Part shown: in pieces, positions 1 through 5,736 of the stretch
How positions within the stretch are numbered: the first letter of the stretch is position 1
Layout: every line of letters begins with the position of its first letter
Virus record (IMG/VR): IMGVR_UViG_3300051212_000895
Span: 1 to 37,514 of that record
From: a virus
Strand: one strand, 5' to 3'
Length of the DNA stretch: 37,514 nucleotides
Notes under the pieces: model-generated
The model's database searches: none
Told to the model about the DNA's origin: nothing
The model's input: the letters and a program-made list of their open reading frames with translations, nothing else
Position numbers and translations under genes: made by a program

Positions 1-373
1 TTATTATACATTGATTTCCGTCTCTGTCAAAGAATTCGGCAACTACATGACTAGGACGTCTAAGTTTAAAAAACAAGCCAGGAAAACTTAAACAACCTTC
101 TTCGCCTAATTCTTCTTCTGGATCTGTAACTATAATTTTTGGATTGAACAGAGCGAATGGAGTGTATACTCCTTGAAGATTAGAAGTCTTCATTACAAAA
201 ACTCTGGCTTCTACACCTACTTGATTAGCGGATAATCCAAGTCCAAATTCTTTATCCATTAAAATTATCATTTGCTCTTCTAATTCTTTTGGATCCATTA
301 TTGGATTAGTAAAATCAAATTCTGGTAGTGCTTTGTCTAATATTGGGTTAGGATGAGTGATTAATTTCAGCAT
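1..373 (-). CDS. def: Peptide deformylase, C-terminus cut by window edge
   Basis: Peptide deformylase removes the formyl group from the N-terminal methionine of new proteins and needs a bound metal. Translating from the ATG at 373 gives 124 residues before the window ends. Motif 1 (GLGLSANQVG, residues 44-53) and motif 2 (EGCLS, 92-96, with metal-ligand Cys94) are clear. The HExxH motif 3 would lie beyond position 1 and cannot be checked. The gene overlaps the end of the dnaJ-like gene by 26 bases in another frame, so the two are probably translated from one message; the ribosome-binding site is weak. Phage deformylases are known in marine T4-like phages, where they are thought to help process host or phage proteins during infection. 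The family call is firm; completeness is unknown. Confidence 0.9.
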   Translation of the reverse strand, partial: MLKLITHPNPILDKALPEFDFTNPIMDPKELEEQMIILMDKEFGLGLSANQVGVEARVFVMKTSNLQGVYTPFALFNPKIIVTDPEEELGEEGCLSFPGLFFKLRRPSHVVAEFFDRDGNQCII

Positions 374-1178
374 AAACGGTTTCTAATTTTTTAATAAGTG
401 TCGGGTCAGTCACAGCTGGTATTTTCACACTAATAATAATAACTAATGCGCCGGAACGTTGAGAATTTATGTTTCTAAATCCTCTACCATTACTAGCAAA
501 TTCCGTACCGTGCTGTACGCCTGGTCTAATTGTGATTGGCATCACTGTGTCGTCTAAACAGGTTATCTGTTTTACACAGCCAGTCATGGCTTCTAATGCT
601 GTTATTTCTAAAACTTTACAAAGGTCGTCGCCACGTCGATCCCATTCATTGTGTGTTTCCACCATTACAGTAACATTTAAATCGCCAGCCTGTAATCTAG
701 GATTCGAATCATCTCCTAGTCCACCGTAGCGTATAGTTTGTCCTGATTGTATTCCTGGCGGCACGTCAATTACCACAGTTTTAGATTTGCCCGATGGTGT
801 TGGGTATCTCGCTTCGATTTGTGTACCTATATAACTTTGTTTAAAAGTTATGGTAATTCGTATGCTTAGATCTCGATTTTTCTTTCTAGCATGTTGAGCA
901 AATCCATGGCCAAAATGAAAACTAAACATGTCGTTAAAGTTTGGAAAACCTTGGCCAGGCATGCCGCCAAACGGATTACCAAATCCTTTTAGTTCAGCAT
1001 CGTAGTAAGATCGTTTGTCGGGATCGCTTAGTGTGTCGTAAGCTTGTGATATTTCTTGGAATTTTTGATTGTCGCCGCCACGATCAGGATGATGTGTCAT
1101 GGCCAGTTTTTTGTAGGCCTTTTTGATATCATCCTGATGTGCGTCTTCTTTTACTCCGAGTATGTCATAGTAATTCAT
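348..1178 (-). CDS. DnaJ/CbpA-type J-domain co-chaperone (276 aa)
   Basis: This is a J-domain protein of the class B (CbpA/DjlB-like) layout. Residues 2-70 form the J domain with the Hsp70-activating HPD tripeptide at 30-32. A Gly/Phe/Met-rich linker follows at about 65-95, then two beta-rich client-binding domains to the C-terminus. The four CxxCxGxG repeats of the DnaJ zinc centre are absent. The protein would stimulate the host DnaK ATPase and deliver clients. T4 uses its own co-chaperonin for capsid folding, and this window also has a GroES-like gene, so chaperone capture fits the biology. The gene is followed directly by the deformylase gene. A near-consensus sigma-70 promoter ends about 7 bases before the ATG, leaving almost no leader. 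J-domain identity is certain; the client set is unknown. Confidence 0.93.
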   Translation of the reverse strand: MNYYDILGVKEDAHQDDIKKAYKKLAMTHHPDRGGDNQKFQEISQAYDTLSDPDKRSYYDAELKGFGNPFGGMPGQGFPNFNDMFSFHFGHGFAQHARKKNRDLSIRITITFKQSYIGTQIEARYPTPSGKSKTVVIDVPPGIQSGQTIRYGGLGDDSNPRLQAGDLNVTVMVETHNEWDRRGDDLCKVLEITALEAMTGCVKQITCLDDTVMPITIRPGVQHGTEFASNGRGFRNINSQRSGALVIIISVKIPAVTDPTLIKKLETVYAEINHSS

Positions 1179-1185
1179 ACATATA

Positions 1186-1214
1186 ATTATACACGGAGTT
1201 CACTCTCCGGTCAA
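1186..1214 (-). promoter_or_regulatory. Sigma-70-like promoter upstream of dnaJ-like gene
   Basis: Reading the minus strand, TTGACC (1214-1209) is followed after exactly 17 bases by TATAAT (1191-1186). This matches the host sigma-70 consensus at 11 of 12 positions with ideal spacing. The -35 box covers the stop codon of the preceding gene. The ATG of the dnaJ-like gene is at 1178, so initiation 6-7 bases after the -10 box would give a nearly leaderless message. It could serve as an early or host-polymerase promoter for dnaJ and def. Confidence 0.6.
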
Positions 1215-1675
1215 TCTAATGGCGGAAGGTCTTCATCCAATGGCGGACGACTTGGCATAGGTTTAGCCATTACTGGCATGTCACCTGCTGCCATTGGTGC
1301 TGCTGCCATTGGTGCTGCTCCCATAGCAGCAACTGGTCTAGGTGTAATCGAAGGACTAGGACTAGGAGCACTAGGTGGTGGTGGTTTATTAGCTGCCTCA
1401 ATAGCTTTGGCTCTTAGATCTTTATCGTCACCAGCTAACATGATACCCGAAAGTGTACCAGTTAAGAATGTAGCGATTGGAATAATAAGTTCGAAAAACT
1501 TGTTATCTACCGGACTCATTCCGTTCATTGGTTGTGTAACAAAAATTAAGCTGTATAGTACAACAAAAACAATACCAAATAGTGTTAATCCTAGCACAAT
1601 ACCTATAAAAAATTTTAGTCTAGCATTAAGCTCTTCTGTAGTATATCTAGGACCGTCCCATAGTTCTTTAATCAT
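1211..1675 (-). CDS. Two-TM membrane protein with Ala/Pro/Met-rich tail; holin candidate
   Basis: A 154-residue protein I cannot name. It has an N-terminal amphipathic stretch, hydrophobic segments at about 22-47 and 62-82, and then a long low-complexity tail rich in Ala, Pro and Met (about 95-154) ending in acidic residues. The tail contains repeats of the type APMAA, encoded by perfect 15-base tandem repeats. It overlaps the upstream lipoprotein gene by four bases (ATGA) and lies in a run of envelope genes that includes a spanin-like pair. A holin or another inner-membrane role is therefore possible, but nothing in the sequence proves it; a structural or anti-superinfection membrane protein is an alternative. 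Two-TM topology is the only solid statement. Confidence 0.7.
   Translation of the reverse strand: MIKELWDGPRYTTEELNARLKFFIGIVLGLTLFGIVFVVLYSLIFVTQPMNGMSPVDNKFFELIIPIATFLTGTLSGIMLAGDDKDLRAKAIEAANKPPPPSAPSPSPSITPRPVAAMGAAPMAAAPMAAGDMPVMAKPMPSRPPLDEDLPPLD
1285..1314. repeat. Two perfect 15-bp tandem repeats
   Basis: The unit CTGCTGCCATTGGTG occurs twice in perfect tandem, followed by a partial third copy. It lies in the low-complexity tail of the two-TM protein, where it encodes the Ala/Pro/Met repeats. Such repeats are prone to slippage, so the tail length may vary between related phages. Confidence 0.85.
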
Positions 1676-1911
1676 TTACATCCTCCTTTACTTGGCGCTG
1701 GTACATATTCAGCGTGACCTCTTTCATTTATCGTTAAATTTTTTTTTTCATAGTTAGTAAGATCTTCTGGACAAGTACCATTAGCACTACAGTAAGGTTT
1801 CTTACACATTTTTTCTTCCCAGTTATCTGGATCTTGACAAGGATATCTGTAACGCTCTTCGCATCCAGTTAACACAAGTATTGATAATAGTAATGCCCAT
1901 TTCAAGTTCAT
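1672..1911 (-). CDS. Small cysteine-rich lipoprotein
   Basis: A 79-residue protein with a classical lipoprotein signal: a short basic start, a hydrophobic core, and a lipobox LTGC with the acylated Cys at residue 17. Five further cysteines (25, 36, 41, 47, 78) in the mature part suggest disulfide bonds in the periplasm. A strong ribosome-binding site (AAGGAG, 7 bases before the ATG) supports the start. A T4-late-like GATAAATA lies about 34 bases upstream, so the gene may head its own late transcript with the two-TM gene, which it overlaps by four bases. Function is unknown. It could be an outer-spanin-like lysis protein or a superinfection-exclusion lipoprotein, though a separate spanin-like pair lies just upstream. 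Confidence 0.75.
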   Translation of the reverse strand: MNLKWALLLSILVLTGCEERYRYPCQDPDNWEEKMCKKPYCSANGTCPEDLTNYEKKNLTINERGHAEYVPAPSKGGCK

Positions 1912-1944
1912 AAACGCTCCTTCATAGAACTATTAATATGCTAG

Positions 1945-1952
1945 TATTTATC
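1945..1952 (-). promoter_or_regulatory. T4-like late promoter (GATAAATA)
   Basis: The minus strand reads GATAAATA, one mismatch from the T4 late consensus TATAAATA. It lies in the 49-base gap between two lipoprotein genes, about 33 bases before the ATG at 1911. The same octamer recurs before other gene starts in this window. Confidence 0.5.
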
Positions 1953-1960
1953 GATTTTGG

Positions 1961-2227
1961 CTACTTTAGCTCGTCCGCTATTTTTTTCTGTTCTTTGTAC
2001 CATTCTTGCCAAGCTTCATACTTAATTTTCAGCTCGTAGTACAATTTAGAATTTTCATTTGTTGTACTAATAATATCGGACATTTCTATCTTTTTATCTT
2101 TTGGTAAAGTGTTTAAATTTTTAGCAGGAGTCATTAATGACGGCGGCGCCTCTGGAAACTTCATAGTAACTGGCACCACAGTTGAACAGCCCGCTAGTAG
2201 TAATGATAAAATTAAAATAGATCTCAT
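1961..2227 (-). CDS. Outer-spanin-like lipoprotein (88 aa)
   Basis: A short lipoprotein with a lipobox LLAGC and the acylated Cys at residue 14, followed by an extended Pro-containing stretch (VPVTMKFPEAPP) and a helical C-terminus. A phage lipoprotein that directly follows, with a four-base ATGA overlap, a membrane-anchored coiled-coil protein is the typical arrangement of outer (Rz1-like) and inner (Rz-like) spanins. Spanins fuse the inner and outer membranes in the last step of lysis of Gram-negative hosts. The call rests on architecture and gene order rather than on a conserved catalytic motif. A structural lipoprotein is the main alternative. Confidence 0.65.
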   Translation of the reverse strand: MRSILILSLLLAGCSTVVPVTMKFPEAPPSLMTPAKNLNTLPKDKKIEMSDIISTTNENSKLYYELKIKYEAWQEWYKEQKKIADELK

Positions 2228-2691
2228 TTTGTTTCCTCCTGTTGTAATTGTTCAGGATTGGTAACAGACTTATTGAACATTTCTATAGCGTCAGGGCTTA
2301 CATCACAGTTAGCATTAATCAACTTTTCCTTTTCTACGATTTCTTTCTTTATTACTTCTTTCACAACTTCTACAGTTTTAATCTTTGTGATTACTTTTGT
2401 CTCTATAACTTTTACCACTTCTGCTTGGCGACCTTCTAGCTCTTGTACTTTTCTTTCCATTTCGGCTACACGTTCTCTCCAGATTTTTTCTACGCCGTAT
2501 CCTCCAGCATAGAAAGCACCAACACCGTAGAGTATTACACCTACTAATTCTAATGGTAGTTTATAACTTTTTATAAAAGGAATCCAACTAACTAATTTAC
2601 TCAATATATACAGTGTTACGCCTAGTGCTACAATAGCGTAAGTAATAAATTCTATCCAGCTCTCAGGTAATAAACTTAGCATCCACCACAT
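2224..2691 (-). CDS. Inner-spanin-like membrane coiled-coil protein (155 aa)
   Basis: Hydrophobic segments at about 12-33 and 46-66 are followed by a long charged coiled coil (about 68-125, rich in Lys, Glu and Val). A C-terminal motif around NCDVSPDAIEMFNKSV resembles the C-termini of Rz-like inner spanins, which often hold a Cys and a helix like this. The basic loop between the hydrophobic segments predicts that both ends face the periplasm, as needed for a spanin. The gene overlaps the following lipoprotein gene by four bases, and its ATG shares a base with the stop codon of the preceding gene (TAATG). Two TM segments instead of one are unusual for an inner spanin, so confidence is moderate. 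Confidence 0.62.
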   Translation of the reverse strand: MWWMLSLLPESWIEFITYAIVALGVTLYILSKLVSWIPFIKSYKLPLELVGVILYGVGAFYAGGYGVEKIWRERVAEMERKVQELEGRQAEVVKVIETKVITKIKTVEVVKEVIKKEIVEKEKLINANCDVSPDAIEMFNKSVTNPEQLQQEETK

Positions 2692-3089
2692 TATATTTTC
2701 TCCAGTACTACAGCATAATTTTCATTCTCGAATATAAAATTATTTCCAATTTTATTGATATTGTAGTTGCCTATGTATTTGGTAAGGAATAAAATTTCAG
2801 CCATGTCCTTACTCTCTATCATTATCTTACCTTCTGTAACATTGTACATTGATGATCGTTCACCAAAATCTCTAATCCTCATACGTAAAGGCTCTGCGTA
2901 TTTTTTTTGAAATATAAGGTCATTATTATCAATATGTAGGCTTTCTAGATAACTTCGACCAAAGAAGTTTGAAAAGTTGTTTAATCTATTTTCTTTAATA
3001 GATATTTCGTAGTCGTCTTTGTTAGTAGGAATAGTTTCTCTAAGACTTTCTTCATTTACATCTAAGCTATTGAATATCGCAAAGTTTAC
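2691..3089 (-). CDS. C-terminal part of split conserved protein, lacks a start codon
   Basis: The frame is open for 132 codons from 3089 to the stop at 2691, but the first ATG is at 2882 and no ATG, GTG or TTG exists in the 69 codons before it. The codons upstream of that ATG encode ordinary charged and polar protein sequence (for example NEESLRETIPTNKDDY), so they look genuinely coding. The frame is +1 relative to the gene ending at 3067, and the two frames overlap by about 20 bases. I read it as the second half of one protein, reached by +1 frameshifting or separated by a small deletion or sequencing error. A short product of 63 residues from ATG 2882 is the conservative alternative. No function is recognised; the C-terminus is rich in Asn, Ile and Glu. 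Confidence 0.6.
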   Translation of the reverse strand, partial: VNFAIFNSLDVNEESLRETIPTNKDDYEISIKENRLNNFSNFFGRSYLESLHIDNNDLIFQKKYAEPLRMRIRDFGERSSMYNVTEGKIMIESKDMAEILFLTKYIGNYNINKIGNNFIFENENYAVVLEKI

Positions 3090-3351
3090 CTACGCCATCT
3101 AGCAATTCCATAATTTGTTCAGGCACACGTTTGGTTCTTTCCATCTCAACAAACACTTTGTATTTGCCATCATTTAATTCGCCTGGTGTTGCGTCTGCAT
3201 CTAAAATAAACTCGTAACCTCTTTCACAAAAGTTAACTAGATCGTCAGCAGGCTCTTTTTGCTCTACTGTAAAAGACACAACAACTATATCTTTATCAGA
3301 TCCCATTTTGCTAGCATAGCTGTCTACTTCAAAAATATTATCTACTAGCAT
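3067..3351 (-). CDS. N-terminal part of split conserved phage protein
   Basis: A 94-residue product starting at the ATG at 3351; the longer frame upstream of this only shadows the Ala/Pro-rich end of the preceding gene. It shows a mixed alpha/beta pattern with segments such as NIFEVDSYASKMGSDKD and YKVFVEMERT and no known catalytic motif. I recall similar small proteins as conserved hypotheticals in marine T4-like phages, but cannot verify that here. It stops at TAG 3069-3067, right where the +1 frame continues with protein-like sequence, so the full gene probably spans 2691-3351 (about 220 residues). The ribosome-binding site before 3351 is poor, which leaves the start uncertain. Confidence 0.6.
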   Translation of the reverse strand: MLVDNIFEVDSYASKMGSDKDIVVVSFTVEQKEPADDLVNFCERGYEFILDADATPGELNDGKYKVFVEMERTKRVPEQIMELLDGVGKLCDIQ

Positions 3352-3379
3352 ACGTAAGTCGCCTGCTAGTAATTCTTCA

Positions 3380-3940
3380 TTAAGCTGCTGGGGCACTTGG
3401 CGCTCCTCCCATAGGTGCTGCTGGTGCTGCTGGTGCCATTCCAGCGGCCATAGTGTCGGCTGGTTGTGCTGGGGCAGCATCTACTTTCTGTGTTCTACCA
3501 ATTCCTAGGTCTTCACGCATACGATTCATATATCCGTTGAATGTATCTTCAACTAATTTTTTTGGCATACAAATTTCTACAAGCCATACTGGTGTTCTGT
3601 CTAATTTACCTTTTCTAGTTCCTGGTCTAAAATCATCCGGACCTTCAACTTTTCTAGGTTGTATTAAATGTGTTCTTTCATACTTAATTTTACATCCATA
3701 ATCTAGCAGTCTTTTTGCTGCCATAGGATCTGGCATTTGTTCACGAGGCCACATAAAACTAGCTGAGATCCAATGGCGATCTATAATGGGTCCTTCAGCT
3801 AATTCACCGTCGCGCCAATTCTTATATACATACATGTCCATTTCGTCCAACACACGTTCGAAATCTTTAAGTGCGCCCAGACTGCTGTTATTGCTGTAAA
3901 TGGCTTCGGTATTTTGAATAATTTCTATGATATCTCTCAT
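3380..3940 (-). CDS. Conserved T4-like phage hypothetical with Ala/Pro tail (186 aa)
   Basis: A 186-residue soluble protein of unknown role. The first 150 residues are well structured (helical start; a PDPMAAKRLLDYGCKIKYE region; then RPGTRKGKLDRTPVWLVEICMP), and the end is a low-complexity Ala/Pro/Met tail (about 153-186). That tail resembles the one in the two-TM protein at 1211-1675. The pattern reminds me of a conserved hypothetical in marine T4-like phages; I give no function. The start at 3940 is followed closely by the split gene. A late-promoter-like GATAAATA lies 26 bases upstream, in the divergent gap shared with phoH, so late expression and a virion or assembly role are plausible. 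Confidence 0.75.
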   Translation of the reverse strand: MRDIIEIIQNTEAIYSNNSSLGALKDFERVLDEMDMYVYKNWRDGELAEGPIIDRHWISASFMWPREQMPDPMAAKRLLDYGCKIKYERTHLIQPRKVEGPDDFRPGTRKGKLDRTPVWLVEICMPKKLVEDTFNGYMNRMREDLGIGRTQKVDAAPAQPADTMAAGMAPAAPAAPMGGAPSAPAA

Positions 3941-3965
3941 TGTTATTCCTAGAAAGTGCTATACT

Positions 3966-3973
3966 TATTTATC
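3966..3973 (-). promoter_or_regulatory. T4-like late promoter (GATAAATA)
   Basis: GATAAATA on the minus strand, one mismatch from the T4 late consensus, lies 25 bases before the ATG at 3940. It sits in the 154-base divergent region between the 186-aa gene and phoH. Confidence 0.5.
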
Positions 3974-4031
3974 GGGTTTTGAATCATATACTATTAGTTT
4001 AATTTAGATTGTCTGTGTTAAATAAGTTTGT

Positions 4032-4069
4032 AGGACCTCTGTAGTTACTGGGCGGTCGCTACAAGTCCT
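4032..4069 (+). promoter_or_regulatory. Hairpin in the phoH leader
   Basis: Upstream of phoH, AGGAC (4032-4036) pairs with GTCCT (4065-4069). After a small internal loop, TGTAG (4040-4044) pairs with CTACA (4059-4063) around a 14-base loop. The structure ends 25 bases before the phoH ATG and leaves its ribosome-binding site (GGGAG) free. It has no T-run, so it is not a typical terminator. It may stabilise the message or regulate translation; no known riboswitch class is recognised. Confidence 0.5.
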
Positions 4070-4094
4070 GCTTTACTTAAAGTGGGAGAACTTA

Positions 4095-4811
4095 ATGAGT
4101 AAAAGAGTGAAAAAACGCTTTACTTCAGACGTAAATGTAATTGATTTTCAACCATACCTTCCTAATAAGAAGCTGCGTTTGCTGCTTCATCCTCGAAACA
4201 AGCACCAAGAATTATACCTTAACAGGCTAAATGATGATACTAAAAACATAGTTTTTGCTATCGGCCCAGCAGGTACGGGTAAAACTCTGCTAGCTGTACA
4301 GACGGGTATTAAGCAATATCAGGAAGGCAAAGTTGATAAGATTATAGTTACTAGACCCGCCGTTTCCGTTGATGAAGATCTAGGATTTTTGCCAGGTGAC
4401 CTTAATGAAAAGATGGCACCATGGACTCGTCCTATTTTTGATGTTTTAGGAGAATATTATAGTCAAAAAGATATAGAAAACATGCTCTATGAGAAAGTCG
4501 TAGAGATCAGCCCATTAGCCTATATGCGTGGCCGTACTTTTAAAAACGCATACGTTATTGCCGATGAAATGCAAAACGCCACACAGAATCAAATGAAAAT
4601 GTTGCTTACTAGACTTGGTGAAAACAGTAAGATGGTTGTAACTGGTGATCTAGCACAAGCAGACAGATTAAAAGACAATGGTCTTATTAATTTTATAGAA
4701 AGGATTGAACAGCACAAAAAACTAGAACGAATAGATGTTGTAAGATTCGATAGCTCTGATATTGAAAGACATGACGCAGTGAAAGAAGTGCTAGAAATAT
4801 ACGGAGACTAA
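4095..4811 (+). CDS. phoH: PhoH-family P-loop ATPase
   Basis: A 238-residue PhoH-type ATPase. The Walker A motif GPAGTGKT spans residues 57-64. A TRPAVSVDEDLGFLPGDL segment follows (the PhoH hallmark after the first helix). The Walker B region reads VIADEMQN, and there is a TGDLAQ sensor motif. PhoH is a signature auxiliary gene of marine phages; the bacterial protein is phosphate-starvation induced in E. coli and has been linked to RNA handling, but its phage role is unsettled. It is one of only three genes on the plus strand and is isolated between a divergent leader and a perfect bidirectional terminator, so it forms its own transcript. The start at 4095 has a GGGAG ribosome-binding site. 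No phosphate-box operator could be recognised upstream. Confidence 0.96.
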   Translation: MSKRVKKRFTSDVNVIDFQPYLPNKKLRLLLHPRNKHQELYLNRLNDDTKNIVFAIGPAGTGKTLLAVQTGIKQYQEGKVDKIIVTRPAVSVDEDLGFLPGDLNEKMAPWTRPIFDVLGEYYSQKDIENMLYEKVVEISPLAYMRGRTFKNAYVIADEMQNATQNQMKMLLTRLGENSKMVVTGDLAQADRLKDNGLINFIERIEQHKKLERIDVVRFDSSDIERHDAVKEVLEIYGD

Positions 4812-4837
4812 AAATAGGGGAGTCAATCCCCTATTTT
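4811..4837. terminator. Bidirectional hairpin terminator after phoH
   Basis: A perfect 11-bp stem (4811-4821 with 4827-4837) closes a 5-base loop GTCAA. The stem ends in A-rich and T-rich arms, so it can end transcripts from both strands. It lies between the convergent phoH and dCMP deaminase genes, and the stop codons of both genes fall at or within it. Confidence 0.88.
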
Positions 4838-5302
4838 CTCTACCGGTATTCCCGACCGAAGTAGAAAATCAATTCCTGAGCTATCGCGGTAGTCTTGAGA
4901 ATAAAACACGCGACTAATGCCAGACTGATAAATGAGTTTGGAGCATTCAAGACAAGGGCTGTGTGTGATAAAAATATCAGCACCGGCGCCACTGTTATGA
5001 CTACGAGCCAATTTACTAATTGCGTTTGATTCTGCATGTAATACCTCTGATTTAGTTTTTAAATTATAAAGCCTACCGTCACTGTCTTTATATTGCCATT
5101 CGTTAGCATCAACAGTCCATTCGTTAGCATATACCTTATTTTCGCAGTTGTTGTCCCATCCTGAAGGCATACCGTTGTATCCATAACTGATCACTGTGTC
5201 ATCCTTGACAATTACTGCTCCTACTTGTAACCGACGAGCATAACTGAGCTGCGATAATCTCTTGGCCCAGTCCATATATAAATTAATAAATTTTTGTTTC
5301 AT
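4823..5302 (-). CDS. dCMP/deoxycytidylate deaminase
   Basis: This zinc-dependent enzyme of 159 residues converts dCMP to dUMP, feeding thymidylate synthesis for phage DNA. The zinc site is complete: HAE at 89-91 (His ligand and catalytic Glu) and PCLEC at 116-120 (two Cys ligands). An N-terminal region typical of the family contains VGAVIVKDDTVISYGYNGMPSG. An insert around 53-85 carries Trp, Asn and Glu residues, as in phage-type dCMP deaminases. The ATG overlaps the end of the DUF2452 gene by four bases (ATGA), so both are in one operon with the clamp loader. T4 has the equivalent gene cd. The family is certain; whether dCTP/dTTP regulation is kept cannot be seen. Confidence 0.95.
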   Translation of the reverse strand: MKQKFINLYMDWAKRLSQLSYARRLQVGAVIVKDDTVISYGYNGMPSGWDNNCENKVYANEWTVDANEWQYKDSDGRLYNLKTKSEVLHAESNAISKLARSHNSGAGADIFITHSPCLECSKLIYQSGISRVFYSQDYRDSSGIDFLLRSGIPVEKIGD

Positions 5303-5736
5303 GTTACAGGATTTCCATTTTCATCTACTTCTATCCAAGTATAATCGCCTAACCATTTTACCCTGCCCATATAATCGTAATGTTCCGGAGCTCCGGTAGT
5401 CCAGTCTTTGGGGCCTTGATGACATAGTCTAGTTCTGTTGATTTTGTGATCAAAAGCTATCCAATATATTTGATTATGATAAACTTGAAATTGATATTCG
5501 GCAGCATGTACAGCATCAGTTATTTCTATTCTACGTTTAATCTGATCTGCTTGTTTTTGCATCACACGAACCACTTCCATAATGCGCTCATATTCTTGTT
5601 GAGCATGTAGCCTAGCTACATTAAGCATTATGTCTTTTTGTTTAGTAACTGGAACTAGGTCAAACTTTGGAGCTCCTATCTCCATAGGATAGGTTAAACT
5701 GTTGCGTCGCTCTGGATCCTTAGGATCTAGTTCCAT
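5299..5736 (-). CDS. DUF2452-like conserved protein (145 aa)
   Basis: A 145-residue protein whose layout fits the family I know as DUF2452: an N-terminal GAPKFDLVP segment, a long helix with KQADQIKRRIEITDAVHAAEY at about 61-81, then a beta-rich end with a W-containing YDYMGRVKWLGDYTWIEVD signature. The family has no known function. Its gene sits directly after the clamp-loader large subunit, sharing one base (TAATG), in the place where T4 carries gene 62 (the small clamp-loader subunit). The sequence does not resemble T4 gp62 as I remember it, so no replication role is assigned. Identification by memory of the family pattern; moderate confidence. Confidence 0.65.
   Translation of the reverse strand: MELDPKDPERRNSLTYPMEIGAPKFDLVPVTKQKDIMLNVARLHAQQEYERIMEVVRVMQKQADQIKRRIEITDAVHAAEYQFQVYHNQIYWIAFDHKINRTRLCHQGPKDWTTGAPEHYDYMGRVKWLGDYTWIEVDENGNPVT

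Noticed and set aside
1056-1757. Long plus-strand open frame opposite the two-TM and lipoprotein genes
   Set aside because: It has no ribosome-binding site, runs across three minus-strand genes with good starts, and its protein is a low-complexity mirror of their Ala/Gly-rich codons.
3352-3480. Longer N-terminus for the gene ending at 3067
   Set aside because: The added residues are Gln/His-rich shadow of the Ala/Pro tail of the upstream gene, and the frame there overlaps it by about 100 bases; ATG 3351 is more likely.
4840-5037. Minus-strand 65-residue frame within dCMP deaminase
   Set aside because: It lies wholly inside the deaminase gene in another frame and matches no family; the deaminase motifs are complete.
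5299-5736. 145-residue gene as gp62 small clamp-loader subunit
   Set aside because: Position fits gp62, but the sequence pattern fits DUF2452 and shares no recognisable feature with T4 gp62 as I remember it.
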